Shown: piece by piece, positions 45,614-57,770 of the stretch
Numbering within the stretch: the first letter of the stretch is position 1
Layout: each line of letters starts with the position of its first letter
Translations under genes and position numbers: made by a program
Notes under the pieces: generated by a model
Databases searched by the model: none
Told to the model about the DNA's origin: nothing
Seen by the model: only the letters and a program-made list of their open reading frames with translations
From: Spinacia oleracea
Taxonomy: Eukaryota > Streptophyta > Magnoliopsida > Caryophyllales > Amaranthaceae
Direction: 5' to 3'
DNA: 64,000 nucleotides
Assembly: GCF_020520425.1 (NCBI RefSeq)
Contig: NC_079492.1
Coordinates: 36,769,542 to 36,833,541, forward strand

Positions 45614-46134
45614 AGGGATGTCAGTGGGTAAAGGACCCGACCCAGATCCGTTTAAGCGGATATGGATCCTCAATTTTTGGACTCGACGGATCCGGGTAGG
45701 ATCTGGATCCTTGGTTTTAAAAATGGATCTGGATCGGGTCCTAAGTCATTACCCAGATCCGGATCCATTTACCCGTTTTTATATAAAAAAATTTAAATAT
45801 AAAAATAACGAATTAAGAATTGTAACATTATTGAAGTTTGTTGAACTTTTAATATTATTTATGTTAATTTGATTTTAGTGAATGCTTGTATGGACAAATA
45901 ACGTTGTTATTGAGGTTTTATTAAACTATGTTTTAAGGTTAAAATGAAAATTAGGGTCGTTTGATGAAAAAATAAGTTAGGATCCGTTTTGGACCCGGAT
46001 CCGTAGGATCTGGATCTGGATCCTCAATTTCATTACCCAGCGGATCCGGGTAGGATCTGGATCCTTGCCTAAAAAACGGATATGGATCTGGATCCTAGAG
46101 GATCCGGTCCGGATCCTACCCATTGCCATCCCTA
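45614..46134. mobile_element. Non-autonomous hAT-like MITE
   Basis: Ends TAGGGATGTCAGTGGGTA and, in reverse, TAGGGATGGCAATGGGTA, with a perfect 8-base duplication GTCACAAC (45606-45613 and 46135-46142). The interior is rich in GGATCC words in both orientations. Removing it and one duplication restores the reading of the host pseudogene. Confidence 0.92.
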
Positions 46135-46630
46135 GTCACAACCCGCCCCGGATCAAAGCTAGAAAACCCAGATTGTGTCAAAGGAGAAGATCCCATCAAG
46201 TCAAGACATACATCACGTCCCCGATCCCAAGAGTAGAGCTCCATCATTCCCTCCAGACAGACCAATATCAACCTCTTTACGAGCCGAAATTTCAGACCGA
46301 TAACAAACATCAACAACGGTATCCCGAACAACATTATGTCGATGTTTAATACCTACAATGCCAACACACGACACTGCATGATCACCAAAGATATCCCCCG
46401 CAAATACCCTGGAGCAAGCAGAACATGATGCCGAAACAGATAACAAAGAAACACCCAACCGGTAACACAACACACAGCGGTAGGTATTAGCATTCATCGT
46501 TTGTCCCAAACCTGATATGAGGACTGCCCGAAGCCGATAAGAGGTGTGATCTCCCTGCTGCGACTTCCACAATGCCGATTGTCGAGGAGATAAAGAGAAG
46601 GTGGACTATGCAGATGCAGTAACCTTTATG

Positions 46631-46632
<2 letters not shown>

Positions 46633-46716
<84 letters not shown>
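46633..46716. repeat. (TA)n microsatellite
   Basis: Forty or more TA units inside the RT-related pseudogene. The tyrosine-isoleucine frames over it are artefacts. Confidence 0.97.
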
Positions 46717-46718
<2 letters not shown>

Positions 46719-46965
46719 ACCAATTTCTTCATGAGTTTTGGGGTAGTGACCTTACTATGATTACTCATAATGTCAGACTCCATAGTTCTATTAAACAGAT
46801 TCAACGCACCTTCAAAGGCACGACCAAGACCAACAATGCCAACACTTCGAAGAAGTTTTGTGTGCAAACCAACAGACTATAACCGAGAAGTAAGAAAAGC
46901 ATAATGACGAACATCACCTGCGGAATAAACACCAAGCCCTCCAAACACACAAGGTAAGGTGGCAA

Positions 46966-47761
46966 CATTAGTGGAAAAACGCTTATTGGCGTATGTCATT
47001 TAAGGCCATTTGCGTTGTACATTGTACGACGCAAAAGATCGCGACGCAAATGACCTAAAGTCATTTATGTCGCACATTAGCTAAATGAGCGACGCAAATG
47101 ACTTTTCTGGCGCCATGAAAAAATGTCATTTGCGTCGCACATCAATGATTTTTTTTGTCATGCTGAAAAGTCATTTGCGTCGCACATTTAGCTAATGTGT
47201 GACGTAAATGACTCTTCAGCATGACAAAAAGAAAGTCATTTACGTCTCACATTAGCTAATGTCAACGCAAATGCCTTTTTTTTGTTTTTATTTTTATTTT
47301 TTTTTAATATTTTTATTTAGCAACTTAATTCTATATAGCTCGAATAATCTCATTACATATAATATATATCCAGAGCATAAAAGTAAAAGTAAATTAGATG
47401 GAAATATCGACAGAGTCTCCTTTGTAATTAGACCCTTCCCAATACCTAGAATGTTACAATACATTTATATATACATGTCACAAAAGTTTACAACCCAATA
47501 AAAGGAAAATTCATCACAGATTAACCAACATGTTACAACAAACATAAATATTACAACAAACTAGGTAGCTAGCTAGAGATTGAGTTCAAATTAATTACAA
47601 ATTAAGCTAAATATTGACATTGTTCATAAAGTAATATGTCAAAAAATCTTTAACCTCATTGATCTCCTCCGGTGAATAAGACAATGTTCTTGAAAAATCC
47701 TAAAAAACACACAAGTGTAAATAATTCAATTTATCGACGATCAATATTTTTTTGTACTTCA
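46966..47761. mobile_element. CACTA-like end fragment with CATTTGCGTCGCAC subterminal repeats
   Basis: Begins CATTAGTGGAAAAACGCTTA, one base away from the CACTAGTGGAAAAA ends seen at 57771. From 46990 to 47280 the word GTCATTTGCGTCGCACATTAGC recurs in both orientations, as expected for transposase-binding subterminal repeats. The remainder (47290-47761) is AT-rich and non-coding. No right terminus is found. Confidence 0.55.
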
Positions 47762-47982
47762 CACTAGTAGAAAAAACCCTTATTGCAGCGGGCTTTTAGA
47801 CCCCTGTTACAGCGTACATCGTATGCTGCAACTGGGAGGCCTACAACAAGTCTGAACTTGTTGCAGCGTACATTTTTCGCTGCGAAAAGTGCTATATGTA
47901 CGCTGTAACAAGTGTGTAAAATTTGGCCAAAATCATGACTTGTTGCAGCGTACAAATTTGTGTACGCTATAAAAGACCCATC
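47762..47982. mobile_element. Second CACTA-like end fragment
   Basis: Begins CACTAGTAGAAAAAACCCTT and carries GTTGCAGCGTACA repeats in both orientations (about 47800-47970). No partner end in the window. Confidence 0.55.
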
Positions 47983-48076
47983 CTAGGGATATGGTTAACC
48001 TAGACTTTATGGGGATCAAGGGCGCGATATTGGGGATACAAATATCTCTAGGGATATGGTTAACCTAGACTTTATG
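47983..48076. repeat. 29-base direct duplication at the LINE boundary
   Basis: CTAGGGATATGGTTAACCTAGACTTTATG-type phrase at 47983-48011 and again at 48048-48076, offset 65 bases. The second copy runs into the RT frame. Confidence 0.75.
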
Positions 48077-48630
48077 CGAAAAATTCAAAAGAGAGAAGTC
48101 GAAATGGCACTGAAAAAGATGGGACGCAAGAGGGCAATGGGGCCCGATGGTTTACCTATCGAAGTCTGGAGATGCTTGGGAGAGAGAGGGGTTGTATGGT
48201 TAACAACTCTTTTCAACAAGATTTGGGGAAGTAATAGGATGCCATTAGAGTGGAGGAAGAGTACTATCATCCCCTTGTACAAGAATAAGGGTGATGTCCA
48301 GGATTGTGCCAACTATCGAGGAATCAAACTAATGAGTTATACTATGAAACTTTGGGAGCGGATTATTGAGCAAAGACTGAGGAAAACTGTGAAAATTTCG
48401 AAGAACCAGTTTGGATTTATGCCTAGGAGATCGACTATGGAGGCCATTCATCTTATAAGGCAACTAATGGAGAATTATCAAGATAAGAAGAAGGACTTAC
48501 ATATGGTTTTCATAGATTTGGAGAAGGCGTATGACAAGGTACCAAAGGAAATCCTTTGGTGGGCATTAAGTAAGAAAGGAATTCCGAGGAAGTATATTGA
48601 TATCATCAAGGACATATATGAGGGAGTTAG
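48056..48630 (+). pseudogene. RTE-type LINE reverse transcriptase, 5' half
   Basis: Open frame with RT fingers and palm motifs: [58 protein letters not shown] and [12 protein letters not shown] (first catalytic aspartate). The set is typical of plant RTE-clade non-LTR retrotransposons. The endonuclease part that should come before it is missing. The frame is interrupted at YEGVS by the CACTA element; the following residues up to 48709 are transposon DNA. The 3' half is at 63113-64000. Confidence 0.85.
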
Positions 48631-48654
48631 CACTACAACACAAATGAGCATATG

Positions 48655-48840
48655 CAACGGTCTATTGCAACGGTTACTTCTATTGCAACAGTTGTTTTCA
48701 ACGGTCTAGGCTTTTACAACGGTTTATTGTAACGGTCTACTCTATTGCAACGCCTTTTTGCAACGGTTTTCATGAACCGTTGCATTACTCCCTCTAGAGC
48801 AACGGTTCTACAGAGTATAGCAACGGTTTGAATATATTGA
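48655..48840. repeat. Left subterminal repeats of the CACTA element
   Basis: GCAACGGT and variants occur about ten times, in both orientations. In En/Spm such motifs are binding sites for the element's TNPA protein. Confidence 0.8.
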
Positions 48841-50615
48841 ATTTTAATTTATATATGTAGTATATTATATTGCTAGCGCGCGGAATTTCCCTCCTAAATT
48901 ATTGGAAACTTTCTAGAACCTAAATTCCTTACAGGAAAAAAAAATTAAAAACACTAAAGCAACAAAATTTCACCCAAATTCTTCTTCTTGCTCGGACAAA
49001 AAACATAAACCCTTTTTGTTCGTTTCTTCGCTGAATTATCTGCCTGACCTTGAAGTGTTCTTCAATTCCCGGACTAAAGCAACAAAATTAAGAAAAAAAA
49101 CCATAAAGATTCCAAAGCTTCCATTGTCGGCGACCTTTGCAGACACACGCCCATTGCTGTAATTCAAACGCCGGCGACCTTTTCAACGAGGACTGCTCTT
49201 TGTCTCAGGTATGCTCTCAACCTTTAAATTCTTAAGTTTTTTCATCCTTTAACCCCTAAAATATCATCAATTTTCACAAATTATACTTGCATAGAGTGCC
49301 TCAATTTAAGCTATTCCTAACCCATGAAATTGAAATTATCATAGTCTTTATGTTCTCCTTAAATGTTTAACAACAACACTACACGAATTATACTCTTTTG
49401 ATTAGTGTTTTAGGGTTTAATCTGTAATTTTGATAGTGCCCACCAATTGTTCGACGAAATGCCTAGTAGAAATTCTAATATTTTTTCTGGTTGCCTTGTT
49501 GTTGCCTTCTGGATTGGTTCTTGGCTTGCTGTTGGGCTTCCCGTTTCTCTGTATTTTATTTCCATGTGTTGTTGTGTTTCTCTGTGTTGTTGTATTAATC
49601 TGTTTTTATCTTATCTGTTGTTTTAATTTTTTTTTTTTGGGATTTGTTTGAAATTATTTGTTTAAGTCATCATGAAATGTGCAATAATAATAAAATTAAA
49701 TAATGAGTAGTAGTAGTAGCTTCATAACTTTAATTTCTCTGTACTATTAATTTGTTTAATTCTATTAGTCAATGAAATATTTTATTCCACCTTCCTTCTT
49801 AATTTGGCATTTAATTGTAAATACGCCGTAAGGGCAACGGATTACAAAGAGGAAGAGATTCTAAACTCGTTATCTACTGTACATAAATTCTCAGTATTTA
49901 TTGGTAGAATATGTGTTGATGTATATAAATTTATCTGTAATCTTGATTGTTCACAACCACCCTCAAGGAATGAAGCAAAACAAACATTTTGAAAAAGATA
50001 TTGCAACGAAATCTGAATGGTACATCTATACTATTTTGCAAGTAAATATATTGATTTATTGATTGTGTTCTTGAATTGTTCCTCTTCAAATATATAGCAG
50101 TAAATTAAAAAAAATATTGAGAAATAAAATACTCACCACATATCAGAAGTGAATCCATAAGATATGCGAACTACATGTACAAAGAATTATTTGATTAACT
50201 TCTTAACTTACAAAACATACATATTAGGAAATTGGACGGAGATAGTCTTGCGCCTCTTGAGTCTTGGCCCCCTTCTTCAGTTCTCCATACTTGATAGTTT
50301 AGTCTCCATGCAAAAACTCAGTTTAGGAGACATTTCAAACAAATTGATTAGTAAATGGAAAGCATTTAAGATATTGTACATTAAAATTTTAAGACTTCAA
50401 ATAGTGTATGTACCGAGTAACGTTAACGTATGATGTCCCAAAACAACCTACCTATTCCATGCATACTAAAATTTTAAGACTTCAAATAGTGTATGTACCG
50501 AGTAACTTCTTTACTTTTTGTGTAAAGGAAAGGAATCATTGAAGTGCTAAATATGATAATTGTATACTGTAATATGGAATATCACTATCTATAGAGGTGT
50601 TAGGTTAAGCAACTA

Positions 50616-50671
<56 letters not shown>

Positions 50672-50783
50672 AATATTGTAAGATGGTGTGATTAGTTACA
50701 AATTTTGTTTGCATTTAATTTGTTTTCTTATTTGCATAATTTAATGGAGTATTTGTTTTGTTGTCATGTCTTTTAATTAGAGT
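48841..50783. other. Non-coding 5' region of the CACTA element
   Basis: No conserved frame. Contains C/T-rich leader-like DNA (48960-49210) ending at TCTCAG|GTATGC near 49208, a plausible untranslated exon and donor, and a (TA)n run at 50618-50665. The ATG of the transposase follows ATTAGAG, a possible acceptor. Confidence 0.45.
50618..50665. repeat. (TA)n microsatellite
   Basis: About 24 TA units. Confidence 0.95.
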
Positions 50784-53700
50784 ATGGATAAAGGAAATAA
50801 AAAGTGGTGGACATTTGCTAGATGGAGTGATGAATATGAACGAGGAGTTGATGAGTACATTGAAAACACTTTTGCATCCAAGTCACAAGGAAATCAAATT
50901 TGTTGTCCTTGTGAAATTTGTCATTACCGTTATTGGCATCATACCAATGTTATTAAAGAACATACAATTTGTAACGGTTTTGTGCCTAGATCTGACATAG
51001 TAGGGGCGGACAACGAAAGAGAAAATGTGACAGTTGATCCTGATGTATCTCCTAATATAAACGATGGCATAGAGGGGTTGTTGAATGATTCTTTAAGAGA
51101 GGGGCCAAATGAAGATGCAAAGAAGTTTTTGAGACTAATTGAAGAAGGTCAACAAGAGTTGTATCCCGGTTGTAAAATTTTTTCTAAACTTTCCTTTACA
51201 ATCCGGCTACTTATTCTCAAGTGTGATTATAAGCTGTGCAACGATGGGTTTGATGCTTTTTTAGAACTTTTTAAGGAAGCGTTGCCCAATGATTCAAAGT
51301 TTCCTTCTTCTTTTAAGGAGGCGAAAAATGGGTTAAAAGTTTTAGGGATGAATTATACTAAGATAGATGCATGCCCCAATGATTGCATGTTGTATTGGGA
51401 GGAAAATGCAAATGCAACAAGTTGCCATGTTTGTAATACTCCGAGATGGAAATCAAGTGATAAAGACAATGTAGATGAAAAGCCCCATAGAATTCCTGTC
51501 AAAATCCTAAGGTACTTTCCAATCAAGAAGAGGTTGTAGAGGTTATTTATGTGCCAAGAAACCGCAAGGTACATGACATGGCATGCAAATGGACGTGAAG
51601 AAGATGGGCTTTTACAACATCCAGTGGATGGTGAAGCTTGGAAGGAATTTGATAAGTTGTACCAAAAGTTTGCTGAAGAACCTTGTAATGTGAGGCTAGG
51701 GTTAGCCACAGATGGATTTAATCCATTTCACACGATGAGCATTGTACATAGTACTTGGCCAGTCATCTTGATCAATTACAACTTGCCTCCATGGTTGCTC
51801 ATGAAGTCTGAGTTTTTAATGTTAGCATTACTTATTCCCGGCCCTCTATCCCCCGGCAATGATATTGACATCTATCTACAACCACTAATCAAAGATCTAA
51901 AAGATTTATGGGATTTTGGGATGGAAACATATGATGCTTCCACAAATAAAAGGTTTGACATGCATGCAGCTTTGATGTCTACTGTTTCTGATTTTCCGGG
52001 TTATGCAATGTTGTCTGGTTGGAGCACTAAAGTAAGAAAAGCATGTCCTTGCTGTCATTATGACACACAATCACGATGGTTGGACCATAGCCGTAAATTT
52101 TGCTACCGGGAAAATCGTATATTTCTAGATCCATCCCACCCTTGGCGCCATGATAAGAGAAATTTCAACGGTGAAATTGAGGAGAGAACTGCACCTCTTA
52201 GATTGAAAGGAACTGAAAATGAGGAGCTACTACGAGACTTTCTAAATGAATTTGGAAAGAAGCAAAAGAAAAAGCCAGATGAAGAAGTTCCATGGAGAAA
52301 GTTGTCAATACTTATAACTTGCCTTATTGGAAGCATTGCACTAATCGCCATAATCTTGATGTTATGCATATAGAAAAGAATATATTTGATAACATCATCG
52401 AAACATTGTTAGACATTCCTAAGAAGACCAAGGATCATGTGAGTGCTCGTCGTGATTTGAAAGCTCTCAAAATTATGCCGGAGCTTCAACCTATTGGAGA
52501 AGACGATGATGAAGAAATCCCGAGATCGCGATTCTGGTTGACACTAGAAAATAAGCGTTTGTTTTGCCAGATCATTAAGAATGCAAAGATACCACAAGGT
52601 TATGCTTCTAATATTTCTCGTTGCGTGCAAGTTAATGAAGGGAAGATCATGGGCTATAAGAGCCACGATGCTCATTTTTGTATGCATTACTTGCTTCCAA
52701 TTGCTTTGAAAATAACATTACCTAAAGATGTTGCAACTCCTTTAATAAGGTTATGTCATTATTTCAAAGGCATATGAAATAAAGCTATTAACCCTCGAGA
52801 TCTTGATAATCTCCATCATGAGATAGTTGAGTCTCTTTGTCAACTAGAAACAATTTTTCCTCCTTCATTTTTTACCGTGATGGTCCATTTACCTGTTCAT
52901 TTGGTGGAAGAAATTAGGTTGGGTGGTCCTGTATGTAGCAGGTGCATGTACGCAATTGAGAGGTATCTTCATGAATTAAAGGATGATGTTCGGAACAAAG
53001 CTTGCCCCGAGGGCTCGATGGCAGAAGCATATTGGGCCAAAGAATGTCTTAGATTTTGTGATAGATACATAAATCAATCAAACACTCCTTCAGGTATTGT
53101 GAAGCCTAGTATCTCACAACCATTCTTTCCTAATATTGGCCGACCTACTAGGGGAAAAGGAAGGACCACAAAGAACCAAGGTGTGTTTATGATTGATCAT
53201 GCTACTTGGGCTCAAGCGCATCAATAGGTCTTATTCAATTCTAGTTGTGAGGAAATTGAGGAATACATCAGGTAAAATAGCTTCTAATAAAATCATTTTT
53301 TTTATATTTTTTTATATTACATAACTATCATCATAGACTACTAGTACTAAGATATTTTTTTTCCCACAGTGATCACATGGCATCTATAAGTTCTCATAGG
53401 AAAAGAAAATGGGATAGTGCTCAAAATCATAGCAAGGAATTCATGGATTGGTTTAAGGAGAAAGTTACTTATATGCTTGAACAGGGTGAGGTAGTACCTG
53501 ACCATGTTAAATGGTTATCAAAAGGGCCTTCATATGTCGCAAAAAGGTACACCGAGTACTCTGTTAATGGCTATCACTTCCACACCATGAAGCGCGATGC
53601 AAATTCTGTATCTCAAAACCATGGAGTTACTTTAACAGCTCTAACACCTAGTTTTTCTAGTAGCAAAGATCAAAATCCTATTATGGGAGATGTTGCTTAT

Positions 53701-54018
53701 TACGGTTCGCTAGAAGAAATCATTGAGCTATCTTATCATGGTCAATTCAGTGTCGTCTTGTTTAGATGTGTGTGGTATCACTCAGAAACGAATGATGACT
53801 TTACAATGGTTAACAAGAATAAGACAATTTGTGGAGGAGAACCATTTATCTTGGCATCTCAAGCACGTCAAGTTTTTTATGTAGAAGATCCAACCAAGAA
53901 TGGTTGGTATTATGCTGTCCACAACCTTCCCACGGAACTTTCTGATGGTAGGTTGTTGAATAACATGCTTTTTTTTTCTAATGATGTAAATGCTCGAGTT
54001 TTTCTTGCACTTGCTTGA
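50784..54018 (+). pseudogene. CACTA transposase, TNP2 type, with stops and a frameshift
   Basis: Starts MDKGNKKWW with the transposase-associated domain (CCPCEICHYRYW, C/H-rich, residues 1-90). The TNP2 transposase region follows (YPGCKIFSKLSF, KIDACPNDCMLYW, ATDGFNPFHTMS, GPLSPGNDIDIYLQPLI, ACPCCHYDTQSRWL, NLDVMHIEKNIFDN), then the DUF4218-like part (PPSFFTVMVHLPVHL) and, after a clean 98-base intron (53272-53369), a DUF4216-like part (LFRCVWYHSETNDDF). Intact family members cut and join the element's ends. Damage: TAG at 51537-51539, a one-base shift between about 52300 and 52330, TGA at 52775-52777 where tryptophan is expected, and TAG at 53225-53227. Reading continues in frame after each stop, so the gene is young but dead. 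Confidence 0.88.
53272..53369 (+). other. Intron of the TNP2-type gene
   Basis: Donor ATCAG|GTAAAA, acceptor CCCACAG|TGATCA; joining restores an ISDH reading across the exons. Confidence 0.75.
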
Positions 54019-55234
54019 TGATGGAGGTTCTTGATTTACTTGTTTAAGCACTATTTATCTGTTACTGAGAATTGATACCTTATATTTCTTGGAGAATCTG
54101 AATTTTGGTTTGATTTAGATGAATTCGACTTTTCGAGTATTTGTGTTTTCTGTTTTGCTAAGTTTTTATGTGCCCTAAGTCTGTTGTTAGATGTGTTAGC
54201 TGTAATGAAGAGAATTTGGTGAATGATGTAGAGGGAGTAGTGTTGAATCTGGTGTTATATTCATAATTTCGTTGTTTCATTGGATGTCATTGCTTTCTGC
54301 TCACTTTTGTTGCATATCACAGTACTTTAAATTAGCTTTTGCATATTTCTGCTGTTGGTTTTATTTCAGTTATAAGATACTGTGATTTTGGGCATAAATG
54401 AAGCAGGGATTTGATTAAGTGTTCCTAACTTTTTGACATGCATGTTTGTTTCTTTCCTGGATTTACTCATTCAAACTTAAACTTATATATCCATAATGCA
54501 AAATAATGAACATCAGTCTAGCAAGCCGACTCCATAGGTTCGTGTAAGTTCAGAAACCTGATTGTTTGAATTCTCCTCTTGCACAAACAAGAAGCTACCA
54601 TTTTTTTCAAAGTTACTCCCTTTCTCTTCCCTATTGTTGTGCAAACTGTGTTCTTCCCTTCTGCTAGATTTTTTCCCCAATTTGTCACGCCAGCCTGTGC
54701 TTTTCAAACCACCATTCCTGATGGAACTGTGGACAAAATATTGAACAAGAACTCCTCTGGAATTCAAGTTTACAGTAGTAGTTGGATTTTATTTCGGAAG
54801 AAATCAATCAGAGTCATCAGACTACATTACTAATCATCAGAAATTATATATCCATAATGCCAATGTCTGGTTTTTACTTCTGTGGACATTTTCAATTCCT
54901 AACAATCTCTGGCACATGAGAAAGGTCAAATTTGGTTGTTTCTCTAAGGATCTCTCTTCTCAATTTTTTATCCTTTTGCCCACCAGAAGGATAAACTGAC
55001 TTCACAGGAGAACTTTCCTTGTTTTATCTCTGGCCTAGCTTTGTTGTTCATCAAACTGAATCATTTTTCTGCAGATGTATTCGCCCCTCTCCTTTGTGGT
55101 GCTTTTGGAATATTCTTCTCTTGATTTACGGTTAAGAGATATCCCGCCAGTATTTGTTTCAGCAGCTATAAAAACAATTTTTCCTTTTAATATATAATGA
55201 TATTTATTTGTATAATGTTTTTCTACTATTGTAG
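54019..55234. other. Spacer between the two CACTA genes
   Basis: No gene recognised. Probably the 3' region of the first gene and the 5' region of the second. The frames at 54513-54833 lack any conserved pattern. Confidence 0.5.
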
Positions 55235-55757
55235 ATGAAGGGGATTAAAGCTAAATCTATCCTCCACAAGAATGTGTTACCGGATTATGAGAGGCAAAGA
55301 CTAGAGAAGTTGAAACGCAATGCAGAGTTCATGGCAGCTCAAGGAAAAGGAAGTTTGGCAACCCAGATATATGATAAATCCAAGGCATTCGCTAATACTA
55401 TTTTCCCAATTAACACATGGGATGATAACCAAGGGCTTTCAGATAAAGATGGCGATGATGAGTACATGCCGGAGAATGAGGGTAGTGAGGATGAATTCGG
55501 TTATGGGAATGTAAAAAGAAACTCCAAGGTCAGTATCATATAAATGCAAAATTGTATGTCATATGTTAGGAGCCTGCAATATGTTAATTTTTCTGTATGT
55601 ACTCTCTTTATTTATATACGTGCTATTATTGTTAACAATATAGGTAAAATGTGTACCTTTTTTAAAGGTTCGTGTCACTGCTGAAAATAATGGAAGGTCC
55701 CCTTCTTTACAGCTGCCACATTTTACAGAGGTGGTTACCAAAAATATTGCACGCAAG

Positions 55758-57169
55758 GTCCGTGAGTTAACTGATTATAAATTATCTTCTTTTTTTTGTT
55801 AAAATGTAAAATATCAACAATCAGTCATGTCACACACCTATTCTGCTTACAGAGTGAGTGCATTTATACCACTAGTACAATTGTAATCCAGGTTCTAGAG
55901 AAAGATGAACTTGCAGTATTGATTCATTACATGTTTAGGAACAATGTTGAACTTGTGTTTCACTGCGTTAAATTAACAATGTTGAATACAAATGAGATAG
56001 GACTACTTGGGAACCATAGGAAAATCTTAAGAAAGCTTATTGCTTATTAGGAGTACTACCATGATAAGCTAATGCTGATAGATTGGTAAAGAATAAACAT
56101 AACATGTGATTCTGTGAATATAGTATAAGACACTGGCACACTGCATAACCGGGATGTTGAGCTTTATGGACTTGAAGCAACTGAGATCCTCAGTGAAGTA
56201 GTCACTTTCTTAGTGAGAAATCTGCAGAAGTATCCAATAGTGACGGCTGACGCTGACCATCAGCCTTGAAACATGCATCTTTATGTGTCCATGTGCAAGT
56301 AAAAGCACATGTTCAATCTAGCATTGCCTTCTGTTTTCTCTTATGAATATCTGCTGTATCATGAGTTGTATTACCAGTTGACATTCACATTGGACGTGGC
56401 AAATAAACTACTTACAAACTCATTGTCATCATCTCAATCTATGACCTGATATAGTTATTATATGTGAATGTGGTCCTATACTTTAATGGCCTTTAAATGA
56501 TGAACATGTTCCAAATACATTTTGCTGGTAACTTGTATATATGGAGATATTGATGCTTCAAAATTTTGCCTCATGAGGTTTTGTTTTTGATTTGTTCACC
56601 AAATCTTGTGTACAGTCCACCTGTTAGCATCGCTTTTAAAGTACAAGCCTATCTAGCAGAACAATAGATCTTTGGCTTTTGACCAAAAAGCTTCCATCAG
56701 TTAACTTTAACATGGTTGTCAACTGTTAAGTATCTGAAATATTCATCACTTTGAAATATTCGAGTTAAAGTTGATTGATTACCCTTATTTGAGTTCTAAA
56801 ATGATTGTTAAGCATCTGAAATATTCATGACTTTGACTGTGGAGAACAACATGGTTAGATTAAAACTTGGTTTATGTTGTTAAAGTTGACCAAAGAAACT
56901 AGCTAGTGTTAAGATAATCAGACGGCAACCATGGAATTCGATCCCTCTAAATATCAACACAAGGGTGACATGACTTGATCCTAGATTAAAGTGCAGACCT
57001 GGAGCTCAGTGTTGACAGGATACTCATCCATGTCAACATAGTTCTTGTTCATGGCAGCCATCACTAGTTTATCGCACTCCACGTATTAATCCTGCTGCCC
57101 TTCACACTCCAACTTGCATTATTTTGAGATTTGATAAATCAGTTGATGAATTGCTATTGGTATTTGCAG
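55758..57169 (+). other. Long intron of the second CACTA gene
   Basis: Between donor CAAG|GTCCGT and acceptor TTTGCAG|GTCTAT. No internal gene. The frame at 55796-56050 shows no known pattern. Confidence 0.5.
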
Positions 57170-57770
57170 GTCTATAGAGAAAAGTCTGGTCCTATGGCTG
57201 CATTTATCAAGCACAAAACAGAACAACAACCTTCAGAAAATCATCACGCGGAGCAACTTCCAGAAAGGCATTCTCCAGAATTGCAACTCTCAGGAGAACA
57301 ATGTGCCGAAAGGCAACAGCGGACACTGACATTTGGAAAGAATTTGCAAAACACTGATGATCATTAAGTAGTCCTTCCAATTAATAAGGTTCAACAGAAA
57401 AGTAAGCAACACAGAAACAACCAACCTGAAAAACAGTCAGTCCGGTTACAGAAGAAGCAACAACAAAAGGCATATTGTCGTCCAGGGTCATTGTCTGCAT
57501 TCCGTGAATTACGGAAAAAAAAATCAGGAAATGTGATTCGCGACTATGAATTAGAAAGTCCTTCCAACCATGAAGTGGCATATGAATGTGAGGTTACATC
57601 CACTAGTACAAATGGACAAGGGCTGAAATTGTACCACAACTTAGGGATGCTGAAAATGTAGTAATGGATGGTAGGACCGCAGCTTTACGTGAAAATGAAT
57701 CTCAACAACCAACTGAAATCCCCATCGAAGGTATGATTCAGTTTATATATATATATATCATATGTATATT

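Larger units (their letters stand above)
45338..46965 (-). pseudogene. Reverse-transcriptase-related pseudogene (C-terminal part) split by a hAT MITE
   Basis: Minus strand, read from 46965 down: a GGLGVYSAGDVRHYAFLTSR stretch, TKLLRSVGIVGLGRAFEGAL, KLMKKLVDIY, then a (TA)n run in the coding path, then a cysteine-histidine segment (CVLCYRLG, CSACSRVFAGDIFGDHAVSC) and GIKHRHNVVRD. The last part is YGFLPFSFSSLG and GLDKDVVALLKRVKKFS to a stop at 45338. This is a widespread plant family of RT-like proteins, often misannotated; CxxC-H-C clusters at the C-terminus are common in non-LTR reverse transcriptases. Damage: an in-frame stop (TAG) near 46876, the microsatellite, the MITE at 45614-46134, and a one-base loss in CTGGGGGACTAG near 45512. 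Family recognition is from memory. Confidence 0.65.

Noticed and set aside
46487..46882. Tyrosine-isoleucine repeat proteins on both strands
   Set aside because: Translation of a (TA)n microsatellite.
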